This document shows positions 14,180 through 21,229 of a DNA stretch of 21,229 bases, one piece after another. Position 1 is the first letter of the stretch. Every line of letters begins with the position of its first letter. A program made the position numbers and the translations under genes. This DNA is from UBA6544 sp049601975. GTDB taxonomy: Bacteria > Pseudomonadota > Alphaproteobacteria > UBA8366. The notes under the pieces are model-generated. The model was not told where the DNA came from, did not search any database, and saw only the letters and a list, made by a program, of their open reading frames with translations. The stretch spans positions 1 to 21,229 of the forward strand of contig JBMYRC010000064.1 in the NCBI GenBank assembly GCA_049601975.1. Reading direction: 5' to 3'.

Positions 14180-15634
14180 ATGTCGGAACTTGCTTTTAAA
14201 TCCGCGACCGAACTCGCGGCCATGATCCGCGCGGAAAAGATCAGCGCGGTCGAACTGCTCGAGCATTATCTGGACCGGGTCGAACGATATAACCCGGACC
14301 TGAACGCGATCATCGTCCTTGATGTGGAACGGGCGCGGGCGCGGGCGCGTGAAGCCGACGCAGCGTTGGCGAAAGGGGAGGTTTGGGGACCGTTACACGG
14401 CGTGCCCATGACCATCAAGGAATCCTACAACGTCGCCGGACTGCCGACCACGAACGGGCGCCCGGAGATGAAGGACAACATCGCCGAGGCCGACGCCCTG
14501 GCGGTCGAGCGTCTGAAAGACGCCGGAGTGGTACTATTCGGCAAAACCAACGTGCCGCTCAATCTCGCGGACTTTCAGAGCTATAATGAGGTCTATGGGA
14601 CCACGAACAGTCCGTGGGACCTTAAGCGCGTTCCCGGCGGCTCCTCCGGCGGCTCCGCTGCGGCACTAGCAGCAGGGTTATGTGGGTTCGAGTCGGGCTC
14701 CGATATTGGCGGATCGATCCGCAATCCCGCGCATTACTGCGGCGTCTTCGGACACAAGCCGACCTGGGGCCTAATTCCGCCGCGCGGGCATGCTCTGCCG
14801 GGCTTGCTGGTCCAGCCGGACCTGTCAGTGGTGGGTCCCTTGGCGCGCAGCGCCGGCGACCTCGAGGTCGGCGTCATGGCCATGGCGGGCCCGGATGAGC
14901 TCGACGGCGTTGGCCTGAAGCTTGACCTCCCGCCGCCGCGCCAGACGAAGCTCGGCGACTATAAGATCGCCGTCTGGAACAATGAGGCGATGGCACCGGT
15001 CAGCAGCGAGGTCGAGGAACGTGTCACGGCCGTGGCGAAGACGATTTCGGATGCCGGCGGCACGGTCGATTTCGACGCTCGGCCGGATTTCGACCCGGCG
15101 GAAGCACAGAATATTTTCCGCACCCTGCTGTGGTCGGCGATGGCGGCTCGCATACCCGACGCGGATTTCGCCGAAATGGTGAAATCCGCTTCCGAACTAT
15201 CCCCCGAAGATCAAAGCGGTGGGGCGCAATTGCTGCGGATACAGACCATCTCGCATCACGACCACTTCACCGCGCATAACAAACGCATGCGCCTGCGCTG
15301 GGTCTGGGACGCCTTCTTCCGGGACCACGACGCCCTCATCGCACCAATCATGGCGACGCCCGCCTTCGAGCATGACCAGAGTGCCATGGGCAAACGCAAG
15401 ATCACGATCGACGGCGCGGAGCGGCCTTATTTTGAGCAGCTGTTCTGGGCCGGATTGTCGGTGTGCTGCTACCTGCCGTCGACGATCATTCCCACAGGGC
15501 CGAACAAAGATGGGTTGCCGATAGGCATCCAAATTATCGGCCGCCAATACGGTGATCTAGAGACCATCGGATTGGCTAAACTGCTGGAGGCCGGAGGCTA
15601 CGCCTTCACACCGCCGCCAGGATATGCGAGCTGA
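14180..15634 (+). CDS. Amidase-signature family amidase
   Basis: Predicted 484 residues. The amidase-signature catalytic triad is complete: K80 in MTIKESYNVAG, cis-serine S155 in PGGSSGGSAAALAAG, and nucleophile S179 in GSDIGGSIRNPA. HYCGVFGHKPTWG continues the signature. Family members hydrolyse carboxamides and include GatA, but there is no gatC or gatB next to it, and the PhyH neighbour points to a catabolic or detoxifying amidase. The ATG at 14180 follows a strong GGGGA ribosome site. The frame runs open upstream to 13805 inside the PhyH gene and that part is spurious. Codons about 51-56 are a small GGGCGC tandem encoding alternating Arg-Ala. The gene ends 24 bp before the 3' end of the opposing tRNA gene. 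Confidence 0.93.
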   Translation: MSELAFKSATELAAMIRAEKISAVELLEHYLDRVERYNPDLNAIIVLDVERARARAREADAALAKGEVWGPLHGVPMTIKESYNVAGLPTTNGRPEMKDNIAEADALAVERLKDAGVVLFGKTNVPLNLADFQSYNEVYGTTNSPWDLKRVPGGSSGGSAAALAAGLCGFESGSDIGGSIRNPAHYCGVFGHKPTWGLIPPRGHALPGLLVQPDLSVVGPLARSAGDLEVGVMAMAGPDELDGVGLKLDLPPPRQTKLGDYKIAVWNNEAMAPVSSEVEERVTAVAKTISDAGGTVDFDARPDFDPAEAQNIFRTLLWSAMAARIPDADFAEMVKSASELSPEDQSGGAQLLRIQTISHHDHFTAHNKRMRLRWVWDAFFRDHDALIAPIMATPAFEHDQSAMGKRKITIDGAERPYFEQLFWAGLSVCCYLPSTIIPTGPNKDGLPIGIQIIGRQYGDLETIGLAKLLEAGGYAFTPPPGYAS

Positions 15635-15658
15635 GTGATTGTGACAAGTGTGAAGGAA

Positions 15659-15735
15659 TGGTGGGCCTGGAGGGACTTGAACCCCCGGCATAGCCGTTAT
15701 GAGCGGCTCGTTCTAACCAACTGAACTACAGGCCC
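15659..15735 (-). tRNA. tRNA with CAU anticodon, most likely tRNA-Ile2 (lysidine type)
   Basis: A 77-nt cloverleaf including encoded CCA. Acceptor GGGCCTG pairs with CAGGCCC, D stem GTTC with GAAC, anticodon stem AGCCG with CGGCT around the loop CTCATAA, and T stem GGGGG with CCCTC around TTCAAGT; the variable loop is 5 nt. Anticodon CAT could be Met, initiator Met or Ile2. G1-C72 is paired and the anticodon stem is not the G-C triple of initiators, so initiator is unlikely. The acceptor stem equals the one I recall for alphaproteobacterial tRNA-Ile(GAT), which favours Ile2 reading AUA after lysidine modification by TilS. Elongator Met remains possible. It lies downstream of rpoD, with a terminator between. 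Confidence 0.93.
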
Positions 15736-15790
15736 GCCGTCTCTATACCAGCGCCGGGGGCGGCTGTCAGTCCCCAGTCGAGTGCGGGCG

Positions 15791-15827
15791 AAAAAAAAAG
15801 CCCACGAAACGCCGCGGGATTTTTTTC
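15791..15827 (-). terminator. Rho-independent terminator of rpoD, possibly bidirectional
   Basis: On the minus strand, CCCGCG-(6 nt)-CGTGGG forms a six-pair stem with one G-U, followed by C and nine T (15791-15799 on the plus strand are A). It lies about 30 bp after the rpoD stop. On the plus strand the same hairpin has one A-C mismatch and is followed by seven T, so it may also stop read-through from the amidase side. Confidence 0.8.
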
Positions 15828-15846
15828 AGATGCGACGTCCGACCGG

Positions 15847-17895
15847 TCAGTAATCAAGGAAACTGCGGAGTTTCCGGGACCGGCTCGGGTGTTTTAGTTT
15901 GCGGAGCGCTTTGGCTTCGATCTGCCGGATACGCTCGCGGGTGACCGAGAATTGCTGGCCAACTTCTTCCAGCGTGTGGTCAGTGTTCATGCCGATGCCG
16001 AAGCGCATGCGCAGGACCCGTTCCTCGCGCGGCGTAAGGCTGGCGAGCACGCGGGTCGTGGTTTCCCGTAGGTTCGAGTGCATGGCGGCGTCCGAGGGCA
16101 GAATAGCGTTCTTGTCCTCGATGAAATCGCCGAGATGACTGTCTTCCTCGTCGCCGATGGGCGTCTCGAGGCTGATCGGCTCCTTGGCAATCTTTAGAAC
16201 CTTGCGAACCTTCTCGATCGGCATGGCGAGCTTCTCAGCCAATTCTTCGGGCGTCGGCTCACGGCCAATCTCATGCAGCATCTGGCGCGAGGTGCGGACG
16301 AGCTTGTTGATCGTCTCGATCATATGCACTGGAATGCGGATCGTACGCGCTTGATCGGCAATGGACCGTGTAATGGCCTGCCTAATCCACCAAGTGGCGT
16401 AGGTGGAAAATTTATAGCCGCGGCGATACTCAAACTTATCGACCGCCTTCATCAGGCCAATATTACCTTCCTGAATGAGATCGAGGAACTGCAGACCGCG
16501 ATTGGTGTACTTTTTCGAAATAGAGATCACCAGGCGCAGGTTCGCCTCGACCATTTCCTTCTTTGCCCGGCCTGCTTCGCGCTCACCCTGTTGGACGGTA
16601 CGCACGATGCGGCGGAATTCCGGCAGCGGCATGCTGGCAGCCAAAGCTATTTCCGAGACGATGCCGCGCAAGCCTTCGATCATGTCGATGTTCTTGCGGA
16701 CGAAGTTGCCCCAGACTTTCTTCTTCAAACTTTTGATGTGGTCGCCCCAATTCGGATCGACCTCAAAGCCATAGTAATTGTCGAGGAACTCTTCGCGCTG
16801 AATTTTGCTGTTCATGGCGAGGCGCAGCAATTGGCCCTCTGCCTTAGTCAGCTCACGATTAAGCTCATAAAGCTGATCGACCAACTGCTCGATCCGCAAA
16901 TTATTCAGATGGATGTTTTCCATCAGTTGGATCAAGGCGCGCTTGTGCTTCTCATAAGTGCGCTCGGTTGATTTGGAAACCGCTTCGCCGCTCTGCAAGG
17001 TCTGCAAGCGCTTGTCTTGGGCGCGTTGCAGTTTGTTATAGGTCGAGGCAATTTGCTTGAAGGTCTCGAGGACTTGCGGCTTCAGCTCGAATTCCATCTG
17101 CGCGAGGGAGACGTTGACTTCGTCCTCGTCGTCATCTCGAGAATCTTCGCCTTCGGCTTTTTGCTCGCCGTCCTCGGACTCGACTGTGCCGCCGCCGGCT
17201 GGTGTCGTCTTTATTTCTTCCGCGCCAGCGGGTACAGCGGCGTTCTCGACGCCCTCCTCGCCCTCTTCCTCTTCTGCCTCATCGCCGTTCTCCACGGCTT
17301 TGAGCATATTTTCGTCTGGCTCGTCGCCGCCGTAGGTCGCATCCAGATCGATGACGTCCCTGAGTAGCAAATCGCCTTCCACCAACGCATCGTGCCAATG
17401 GGCGATCGCGCGCATCGTCAGCGGACTTTCGCACAAGGAGCCGATCATCTTCTCGCGGCCGGCCTCAATGCGTTTTGCTATGGCGATTTCGCCTTCGCGG
17501 GAGAGCAACTCGACACTACCCATCTCACGCAGATACATGCGGACCGGGTCGTCGGTGCGGCCGATATCATCATCGTTCAAATTGCCGGCCGGGCGAACGC
17601 TGTTTGACCCGTTGCTGTCTTTCGGTTCGCTGGCTTCTTCAGATTCTTCATTCTCGACGACATTGACGCCCATTTCAGAGAACAGGGTCATGACGTCTTC
17701 GATTTGCTCGGACGCAGAGTCGTCTGGCGGCATGACGGCGTTCAACTCGTCGATGGTAATATAGCCGCGTTCCTTGCCTTTCGCGATCAACTTCTTGACC
17801 GCGGCCGTCACGCTATCCATCAACGGACCGTCGCCGGCCACTTCATTTTGGTCGCTGGCTTCGCTTTCGCGTACTGCTGCTGCTTTCGTCGCCAT
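15847..17895 (-). CDS. rpoD: RNA polymerase primary sigma factor RpoD (sigma70)
   Basis: Predicted 682 residues, the usual size for alphaproteobacterial RpoD. Region 1.1 lies around residues 25-75. Region 1.2 follows (TDDPVRMYLREMGSVELLSR). A long non-conserved insert contains a very acidic low-complexity tract at about 200-265. Then come region 2 (ANLRLVISISKKYTNRGLQF, with promoter-melting YATWWIRQAITRSIADQ), region 3 (TSRQMLHEIGREPTPEELAE), and region 4 (LTPREERVLRMRFGIG, with the -35-binding helix TLEEVGQQFSVTRERIRQIE). It begins 26 bp after dnaG, with GAGGG as ribosome site, and ends in LRSFLDY. This is the classic dnaG-rpoD macromolecular-synthesis pair, here with yqeY upstream instead of rpsU. 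The gene directs housekeeping transcription. Confidence 0.98.
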   Translation of the reverse strand: MATKAAAVRESEASDQNEVAGDGPLMDSVTAAVKKLIAKGKERGYITIDELNAVMPPDDSASEQIEDVMTLFSEMGVNVVENEESEEASEPKDSNGSNSVRPAGNLNDDDIGRTDDPVRMYLREMGSVELLSREGEIAIAKRIEAGREKMIGSLCESPLTMRAIAHWHDALVEGDLLLRDVIDLDATYGGDEPDENMLKAVENGDEAEEEEGEEGVENAAVPAGAEEIKTTPAGGGTVESEDGEQKAEGEDSRDDDEDEVNVSLAQMEFELKPQVLETFKQIASTYNKLQRAQDKRLQTLQSGEAVSKSTERTYEKHKRALIQLMENIHLNNLRIEQLVDQLYELNRELTKAEGQLLRLAMNSKIQREEFLDNYYGFEVDPNWGDHIKSLKKKVWGNFVRKNIDMIEGLRGIVSEIALAASMPLPEFRRIVRTVQQGEREAGRAKKEMVEANLRLVISISKKYTNRGLQFLDLIQEGNIGLMKAVDKFEYRRGYKFSTYATWWIRQAITRSIADQARTIRIPVHMIETINKLVRTSRQMLHEIGREPTPEELAEKLAMPIEKVRKVLKIAKEPISLETPIGDEEDSHLGDFIEDKNAILPSDAAMHSNLRETTTRVLASLTPREERVLRMRFGIGMNTDHTLEEVGQQFSVTRERIRQIEAKALRKLKHPSRSRKLRSFLDY

Positions 17896-17921
17896 TCGAA
17901 TTCGCCCTCATCACAGGTCGT

Positions 17922-19796
17922 TTAGTCGGTTTCACCCGATGCGTTCTGCACCGCGCGGCCCTTCATCCCCAGTCGCGACGCCGAATCTGCGCCGTTTTCT
18001 GCTTCTGCCGATTCCCGAACGATATCCCCCCGTTGCAGGAACCTAGCGTAACTTTCTTCCGTTCCATCGCGCGCTGCTTCGCGTCCGAAAGCCCGTAAAT
18101 CCGCCCTCTGCCGCTGCTGGTGGAACTGGGTCAAAACCTGACCCACGCCCTCCCGCGCCACCTCTAGCGGTGCATCGGAACGTGCAAAAGCGCCGTGTTC
18201 GAAAACACTGCGATCCAGCACGTGCGACAGAATCTCCGCGAAACCGCTTTCATAGAGGTGGCTATGTAGCCCCTGTCCGTCAAGGTCTGGGTTCGCAGCG
18301 AAAACGACATGAAGCGCAGCGCGCAATTTGTCAAGGTTCGGTTCAAGGGAAACATCGATTAGCGCTTCGCCGAATTCGTCGATCAATGAGGGATGATTGA
18401 TCAGCGCAGCCATTAAAAGGCGCTGCCAAAGCGTGCTGGATGCCACTGCCGCGAGGTTGGTGCGGGGGCGCGTTTCAACGACTTGCCACTTGCCGTCTCG
18501 TCGACTGCGCAGTCCCGGCCGCCGAGCCGGTGGCGCCGTGCGTTCGTCAAACAGATTGCGATATTGCTCGCGCACGATGGGATCAGCGACCTGCAAGGCT
18601 TTTTGTCGCAACCGTGCTTTAAGGCCTGCCATCCGCTCCGGTGTGTCGGTGGGCCCAGCATCGCGCTCCATCTCCCAAATCACCTCGGCGAGCGGCCGCG
18701 CGGCGTCCAAGATCATTCGCAGGGTTGCCGGCCCCTGGTTTGCCAGCATGCTGTCAGGATCCTCGCCCCGCGGCAAAAACGCGAAACGGATGGACTTTCC
18801 AGGTTTCAGGAGTGGCAAAGTGCGCTCCGCCGCCCGGCCAGCCGCGCGTTGTCCGGCATTGTCGCCGTCGAAGCAAAGCACCGGTTCTTCCACCAGTTTC
18901 CAAAGTGCCTCGATATGTTCTTCGGAGAGCGCGGTGCCGAGCGGAGCCACCGCCGCTGGAAATCCGCCGCGAGTCAGACCGATCACATCCATATAACCTT
19001 CGGCCACGATAACTTCCGATGCGTCGCGGCTGGCTTCCCGCGCCAGGGCTAGATTGTAAAGCGTGCGCCGTTTGTCGAAGAGCGGTGTATCCCGGGAGTT
19101 GAGGTATTTCGGCTCGCCGTCGCCCAGAACCCGTCCGCCAAAGGCGATCACCCGACCACGTCCGTCGGCGATCGGAAACATCGCTCGGCCCCGAAAGAAG
19201 TCATAGGGTGCGCGTCCATCGTCGGGCGCGTTCAGCAGTCCCGCTTCCAGCAGCGTCTTCGCCTCGAACCCCTGCCTTTGGAGGTCGGCGGAAAGACGGC
19301 TCGCTTCGCCGCGCGACACCGGCGGCGCGTATCCCAGGCGAAATTTTGCGATGATCTCCGAATCGAGGCCGCGCGCAGTGAAATAATCGAGCGCGACCTT
19401 TCCTTCCGGTCCGCGCAATCGCTGTTCGTACCACACCGTGGCCGCCTCGACCGCTTCCAGAAGGCCGCCCCGTTGCTTTTCGCGTTGAACTTCTTCGGGC
19501 GACGAGCGCGGCACTTCCATACCGGCGGCGGAGGCCAAGCGCTCTACGGCCTCTGGGAAGGTCAGGTTTTCGGTCTCGATGACGAAGCTGATAGCGTCGC
19601 CGTGCTGCCCGCAGCCGAAACAATGATAAAAGCCCTTCTCTTCGTTTACGGTGAAAGAGGGGGATTTTTCCTTATGAAAAGGGCACAACCCGGAATGTTC
19701 GCGCCCGCGCCGCTGAAGATTGACCTTGCGTCCCACAAGATCGACAAGCGTCGTCCGATTACGCAATTCGTCGAGGAAACGGGTGGGAAAGCTCAT
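17922..19796 (-). CDS. dnaG: DNA primase DnaG
   Basis: Predicted 624 residues; it makes RNA primers at the replication fork and binds DnaB helicase through its C-terminal part. The CHC2 zinc finger is complete: C38, H41, C59, C62 (GLCPFHKEKSPSF ... YHCFGCG). The catalytic core contains YFTARGLDSEIIAKFRLGYAP and the TOPRIM motifs VIVAEGYMDVIGL and VLCFDGDNAGQRA, holding the metal-binding acidic residues. The C-terminal helicase-interaction region (about 450-600) is less conserved. The ATG at 19794-19796 gives the family-typical MSFPTRFLDELR opening; a short AAGAG lies just before it. It is followed by rpoD after 26 bp and preceded by yqeY 122 bp away, so it may have its own promoter as well as read-through. 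Confidence 0.97.
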   Translation of the reverse strand: MSFPTRFLDELRNRTTLVDLVGRKVNLQRRGREHSGLCPFHKEKSPSFTVNEEKGFYHCFGCGQHGDAISFVIETENLTFPEAVERLASAAGMEVPRSSPEEVQREKQRGGLLEAVEAATVWYEQRLRGPEGKVALDYFTARGLDSEIIAKFRLGYAPPVSRGEASRLSADLQRQGFEAKTLLEAGLLNAPDDGRAPYDFFRGRAMFPIADGRGRVIAFGGRVLGDGEPKYLNSRDTPLFDKRRTLYNLALAREASRDASEVIVAEGYMDVIGLTRGGFPAAVAPLGTALSEEHIEALWKLVEEPVLCFDGDNAGQRAAGRAAERTLPLLKPGKSIRFAFLPRGEDPDSMLANQGPATLRMILDAARPLAEVIWEMERDAGPTDTPERMAGLKARLRQKALQVADPIVREQYRNLFDERTAPPARRPGLRSRRDGKWQVVETRPRTNLAAVASSTLWQRLLMAALINHPSLIDEFGEALIDVSLEPNLDKLRAALHVVFAANPDLDGQGLHSHLYESGFAEILSHVLDRSVFEHGAFARSDAPLEVAREGVGQVLTQFHQQRQRADLRAFGREAARDGTEESYARFLQRGDIVRESAEAENGADSASRLGMKGRAVQNASGETD

Positions 19797-19918
19797 CTCT
19801 TGTGAAGCGCCTTCTTGTAAACGAACCGGCCACGCTTTCGCGGATGTGCCGCAGGCTTCCGCCTAATTCGAAAGTATATCCGAAGGAACGGTCCTCCGGG
19901 GGAAATTGGCGCCGGCAT
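19797..19918. other. 122-bp gap between yqeY and dnaG
   Basis: No gene is visible. No strong hairpin with a T-run follows yqeY on the minus strand, so read-through into dnaG-rpoD is likely. A weakly placed promoter for dnaG could be here, but I see no convincing pair of hexamers. Confidence 0.4.
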
Positions 19919-20377
19919 TTAAGAAAGCGCGGCCTTTGCCATCACACCCGCTTTGCCGAAATCCATGGCGCCCGGGTGGCGTTCCCGCAGGGTGGCCATC
20001 ACAGTTCCCATTTCTTTGAGGCCGGATGCACCAGTCTCCTGAATGATTGCGGTCACGGCCTCCTTGATGGCGTCTTCGTCCATCTGATCCGGCAAGAAAC
20101 GTTCAATCACAACGATTTCGTTCGCTTCCCGGTTGGCCAAATCCTGGCGCCCGCCCTTAGTATACATCTCGATGCTCTCGCGCCGCTGTTTGATCATCGT
20201 CTGCAGCAGGGCCTGGATGGCGTCGTCATCCACGGGTTGGTTGTCCCCACCCTTGCCGCGCGCCGCGATGTCGCGTTCCTTCACCGCAGCCAGGATCAAC
20301 CGGACGGTCGAAACCGTACAGGGGTCCTTTCCTTTGAGACCTTCTTTCAGCGCCGTATCAAGCCGCTCCCGCAGCAT
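19919..20377 (-). CDS. yqeY: GatB/YqeY domain-containing protein
   Basis: Predicted 152 residues, the normal length of stand-alone YqeY proteins, which share the tRNA-interacting tail domain of the amidotransferase subunit GatB. The hallmark sequence is present: an N-terminal helix MLRERLDTALKEGLKGKD, RLILAAVKERDI, then MIKQRRESIEMYTKGGRQDL, a VIERFLPDQMDEDAI segment, and the final GTVMATLRERHPGAMDFGK. Biological role is poorly defined; a tRNA-related function is inferred from GatB. The ATG at 20375-20377 is preceded by a run of six G that serves as ribosome site. Placement between divergent carA and dnaG-rpoD is common in alphaproteobacteria. Confidence 0.95.
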   Translation of the reverse strand: MLRERLDTALKEGLKGKDPCTVSTVRLILAAVKERDIAARGKGGDNQPVDDDAIQALLQTMIKQRRESIEMYTKGGRQDLANREANEIVVIERFLPDQMDEDAIKEAVTAIIQETGASGLKEMGTVMATLRERHPGAMDFGKAGVMAKAALS

Positions 20378-20497
20378 GACGTGCCCCCCACGTTTATTGG
20401 CATTATTGGCGGACCCTACTAGAACACGGATTGCAGCGCAATTAGATAAATATTGTTAACCTATTGAAAATAAACAGAGAAATTATTATAAGCCCCC

Positions 20498-20526
20498 TTG
20501 ACGGCGGCATAGCTTTTGCTTAGAAA
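20498..20526 (+). promoter_or_regulatory. Candidate sigma70 promoter of carA
   Basis: TTGACG (20498-20503) matches five of six bases of the -35 consensus. After a 17-bp spacer, TAGAAA (20521-20526) matches four of six of the -10. It would start a leader of about 90 nt before the carA ATG. Good geometry, no experimental support. Confidence 0.5.
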
Positions 20527-20563
20527 TCGGGCGAATCGCTTAGTGGAAAACGATCCGCGAATG

Positions 20564-20605
20564 CCTGGAACCGCTGAAGGTTTTGATCCAAAACGGTTTT
20601 CCAGG
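20564..20605 (+). promoter_or_regulatory. Nested hairpin in the carA leader
   Basis: Outer stem CCTGGAA (20564-20570) with TTCCAGG (20599-20605), seven perfect pairs; inner stem GTTTTG (20580-20585) with CAAAAC (20589-20594) around a 3-nt loop. It ends about 4 bases before the AGGAG ribosome site (20610-20614). No T-run follows, so it is not a terminator. It could gate translation of carA or bind a ligand or protein; the function is inferred only from its position. Confidence 0.45.
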
Positions 20606-20624
20606 CGCCAGGAGCAATACCCCG

Positions 20625-21229
20625 ATGTCCGACTCGACGAAAACTGACCCTAGGCCGCCGGAAGAGACGACGGCGGCCCTGGTTTTGGGCGATGGCACCG
20701 TATTTTGGGCGCGTGGTGTCGGCGCCGTGGGCCAAGCCGTCGGTGAAGTGTGCTTCAATACCTCGCTGACCGGTTATCAGGAGATCATGACCGACCCGTC
20801 CTATGCGGGGCAGATTATCACTTTCACCTTCCCGCATATCGGCAATGTCGGCACCAATGACGAGGATATCGAGACGATCACCCCGTCGGCGCGAGGCTGC
20901 GTCCTACGCGCTGATATCACGGAGCTCGCGAATTGGCGTGCGGTTCGGCATTACGACGATTGGCTGAAGAGCCACAACCTGGTCGGCATCGCCGGCGTCG
21001 ATACGCGTCGGTTGACCCGCCGCATTCGCGATTTGGGCGCACCCCATGCCACAATCTGCCACGCGCCCGACGGTAAATTCGATATCGCTGCCTTGCGGCA
21101 AGCCGCATCGAGCTGGCCCGGCCTCGAAGGCATGGACCTGGCGAAGGATGTGAGCTGCCGACAATTCTATACCTGGGACGAGACGGCCTGGGCGCTCGGC
21201 GAAGGCTACGGCAGGCAAACCGATCCGAA
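20625..21229 (+). CDS. carA: Carbamoyl-phosphate synthase small (glutaminase) subunit, 5' part
   Basis: Partial: 201 codons are present and the frame runs off the window end. CarA hydrolyses glutamine and passes ammonia to CarB, feeding pyrimidine and arginine synthesis. The visible N-terminal domain has the diagnostic VLGDGTVFWARG, GEVCFNTSLTGYQEIMTDPS, YAGQIITFTFPHIGNVG and LVGIAGVDTRRLTRRIRD motifs. The class I glutamine amidotransferase domain with the catalytic Cys lies beyond the edge. The ATG at 20625 has AGGAG ten bases upstream. Its leader carries a good promoter and a nested hairpin. It is divergent from yqeY, with a 247-bp intergenic region. Confidence 0.95.
   Translation, partial: MSDSTKTDPRPPEETTAALVLGDGTVFWARGVGAVGQAVGEVCFNTSLTGYQEIMTDPSYAGQIITFTFPHIGNVGTNDEDIETITPSARGCVLRADITELANWRAVRHYDDWLKSHNLVGIAGVDTRRLTRRIRDLGAPHATICHAPDGKFDIAALRQAASSWPGLEGMDLAKDVSCRQFYTWDETAWALGEGYGRQTDP

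Larger units (their letters stand above)
20378..20624. other. 247-bp divergent promoter region between yqeY and carA
   Basis: No gene is visible. The right half holds the carA promoter and leader hairpin. The left half is AT-rich; on the minus strand TTTTCA and TCTAAT with an 18-bp spacer near 20435-20465 may be a weak promoter for yqeY-dnaG-rpoD. Confidence 0.35.

Noticed and set aside
15659..15735. tRNA 3' end as an attachment site of an integrated element
   Set aside because: No integrase and no second copy of the tRNA 3' sequence noticed in the window.
16273..17367. Long plus-strand open frames opposite rpoD
   Set aside because: Antisense shadows of a well-conserved gene with no recognisable protein features.
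1..21229. CRISPR arrays, transposases, phage genes, toxin-antitoxin or defence genes
   Set aside because: No spaced repeat arrays and no protein with motifs of these groups were seen.

Overview
The window looks like the chromosome of an alphaproteobacterium, probably a Rhodospirillales-like lineage. Three things suggest this: the order carA / yqeY-dnaG-rpoD, an ArsR-methyltransferase fusion ahead of metF and metH, and an mlaA-mlaC pair. Base composition is moderately GC-rich by eye, with AT-rich intergenic spots. The taxon is inferred from gene content and protein style only; there is no rRNA here.

Left part (1-5546) is core metabolism and envelope. On the minus strand, an ArsR-type regulator fused to a SAM-dependent methyltransferase overlaps metF, which is followed 16 bp later by the start of metH, cut by the window edge. 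This is a one-carbon/methionine operon with a perfect 16-bp palindrome in its promoter region. A 325-bp AT-rich intergenic stretch separates it from a plus-strand pair, mlaA (outer-membrane lipoprotein) and an mlaC-type periplasmic lipid carrier. These converge on the minus-strand translation factor gene ettA.

Middle part (5703-15634) is an accessory metabolic block. It holds a Rossmann/SAF-domain oxidoreductase (+); a translationally coupled AMP-forming acyl-CoA ligase and double-hotdog dehydratase (-); a sulfotransferase coupled to a tiny two-helix membrane protein (+); a FAH-family hydrolase coupled to a VOC/glyoxalase-fold protein (+); an exported alpha/beta hydrolase whose nucleophile serine is replaced by leucine (+); and a phytanoyl-CoA-dioxygenase-like oxygenase followed after 1 bp by an amidase-signature amidase (+). 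Adjacent pairs are clearly co-transcribed. Whether the whole block serves one pathway cannot be told from sequence; its style is that of small-molecule (acyl-CoA, amide, alpha-keto or ether) catabolism.

Right part (15659-21229) is information processing. A CAU-anticodon tRNA (most likely tRNA-Ile2, -), a terminator, rpoD, dnaG and yqeY (all -) form the macromolecular-synthesis cluster. Divergent carA (+) starts pyrimidine/arginine synthesis and is cut by the window end. carA has a good sigma70-type promoter and a nested hairpin just before its ribosome binding site.

No CRISPR array, transposase, integrase or phage gene was seen. I found no clear novel defence or mobile system. The best leads are the serine-less hydrolase, the ArsR-methyltransferase operator, the carA leader structure, and the coupled pairs of unknown substrate.
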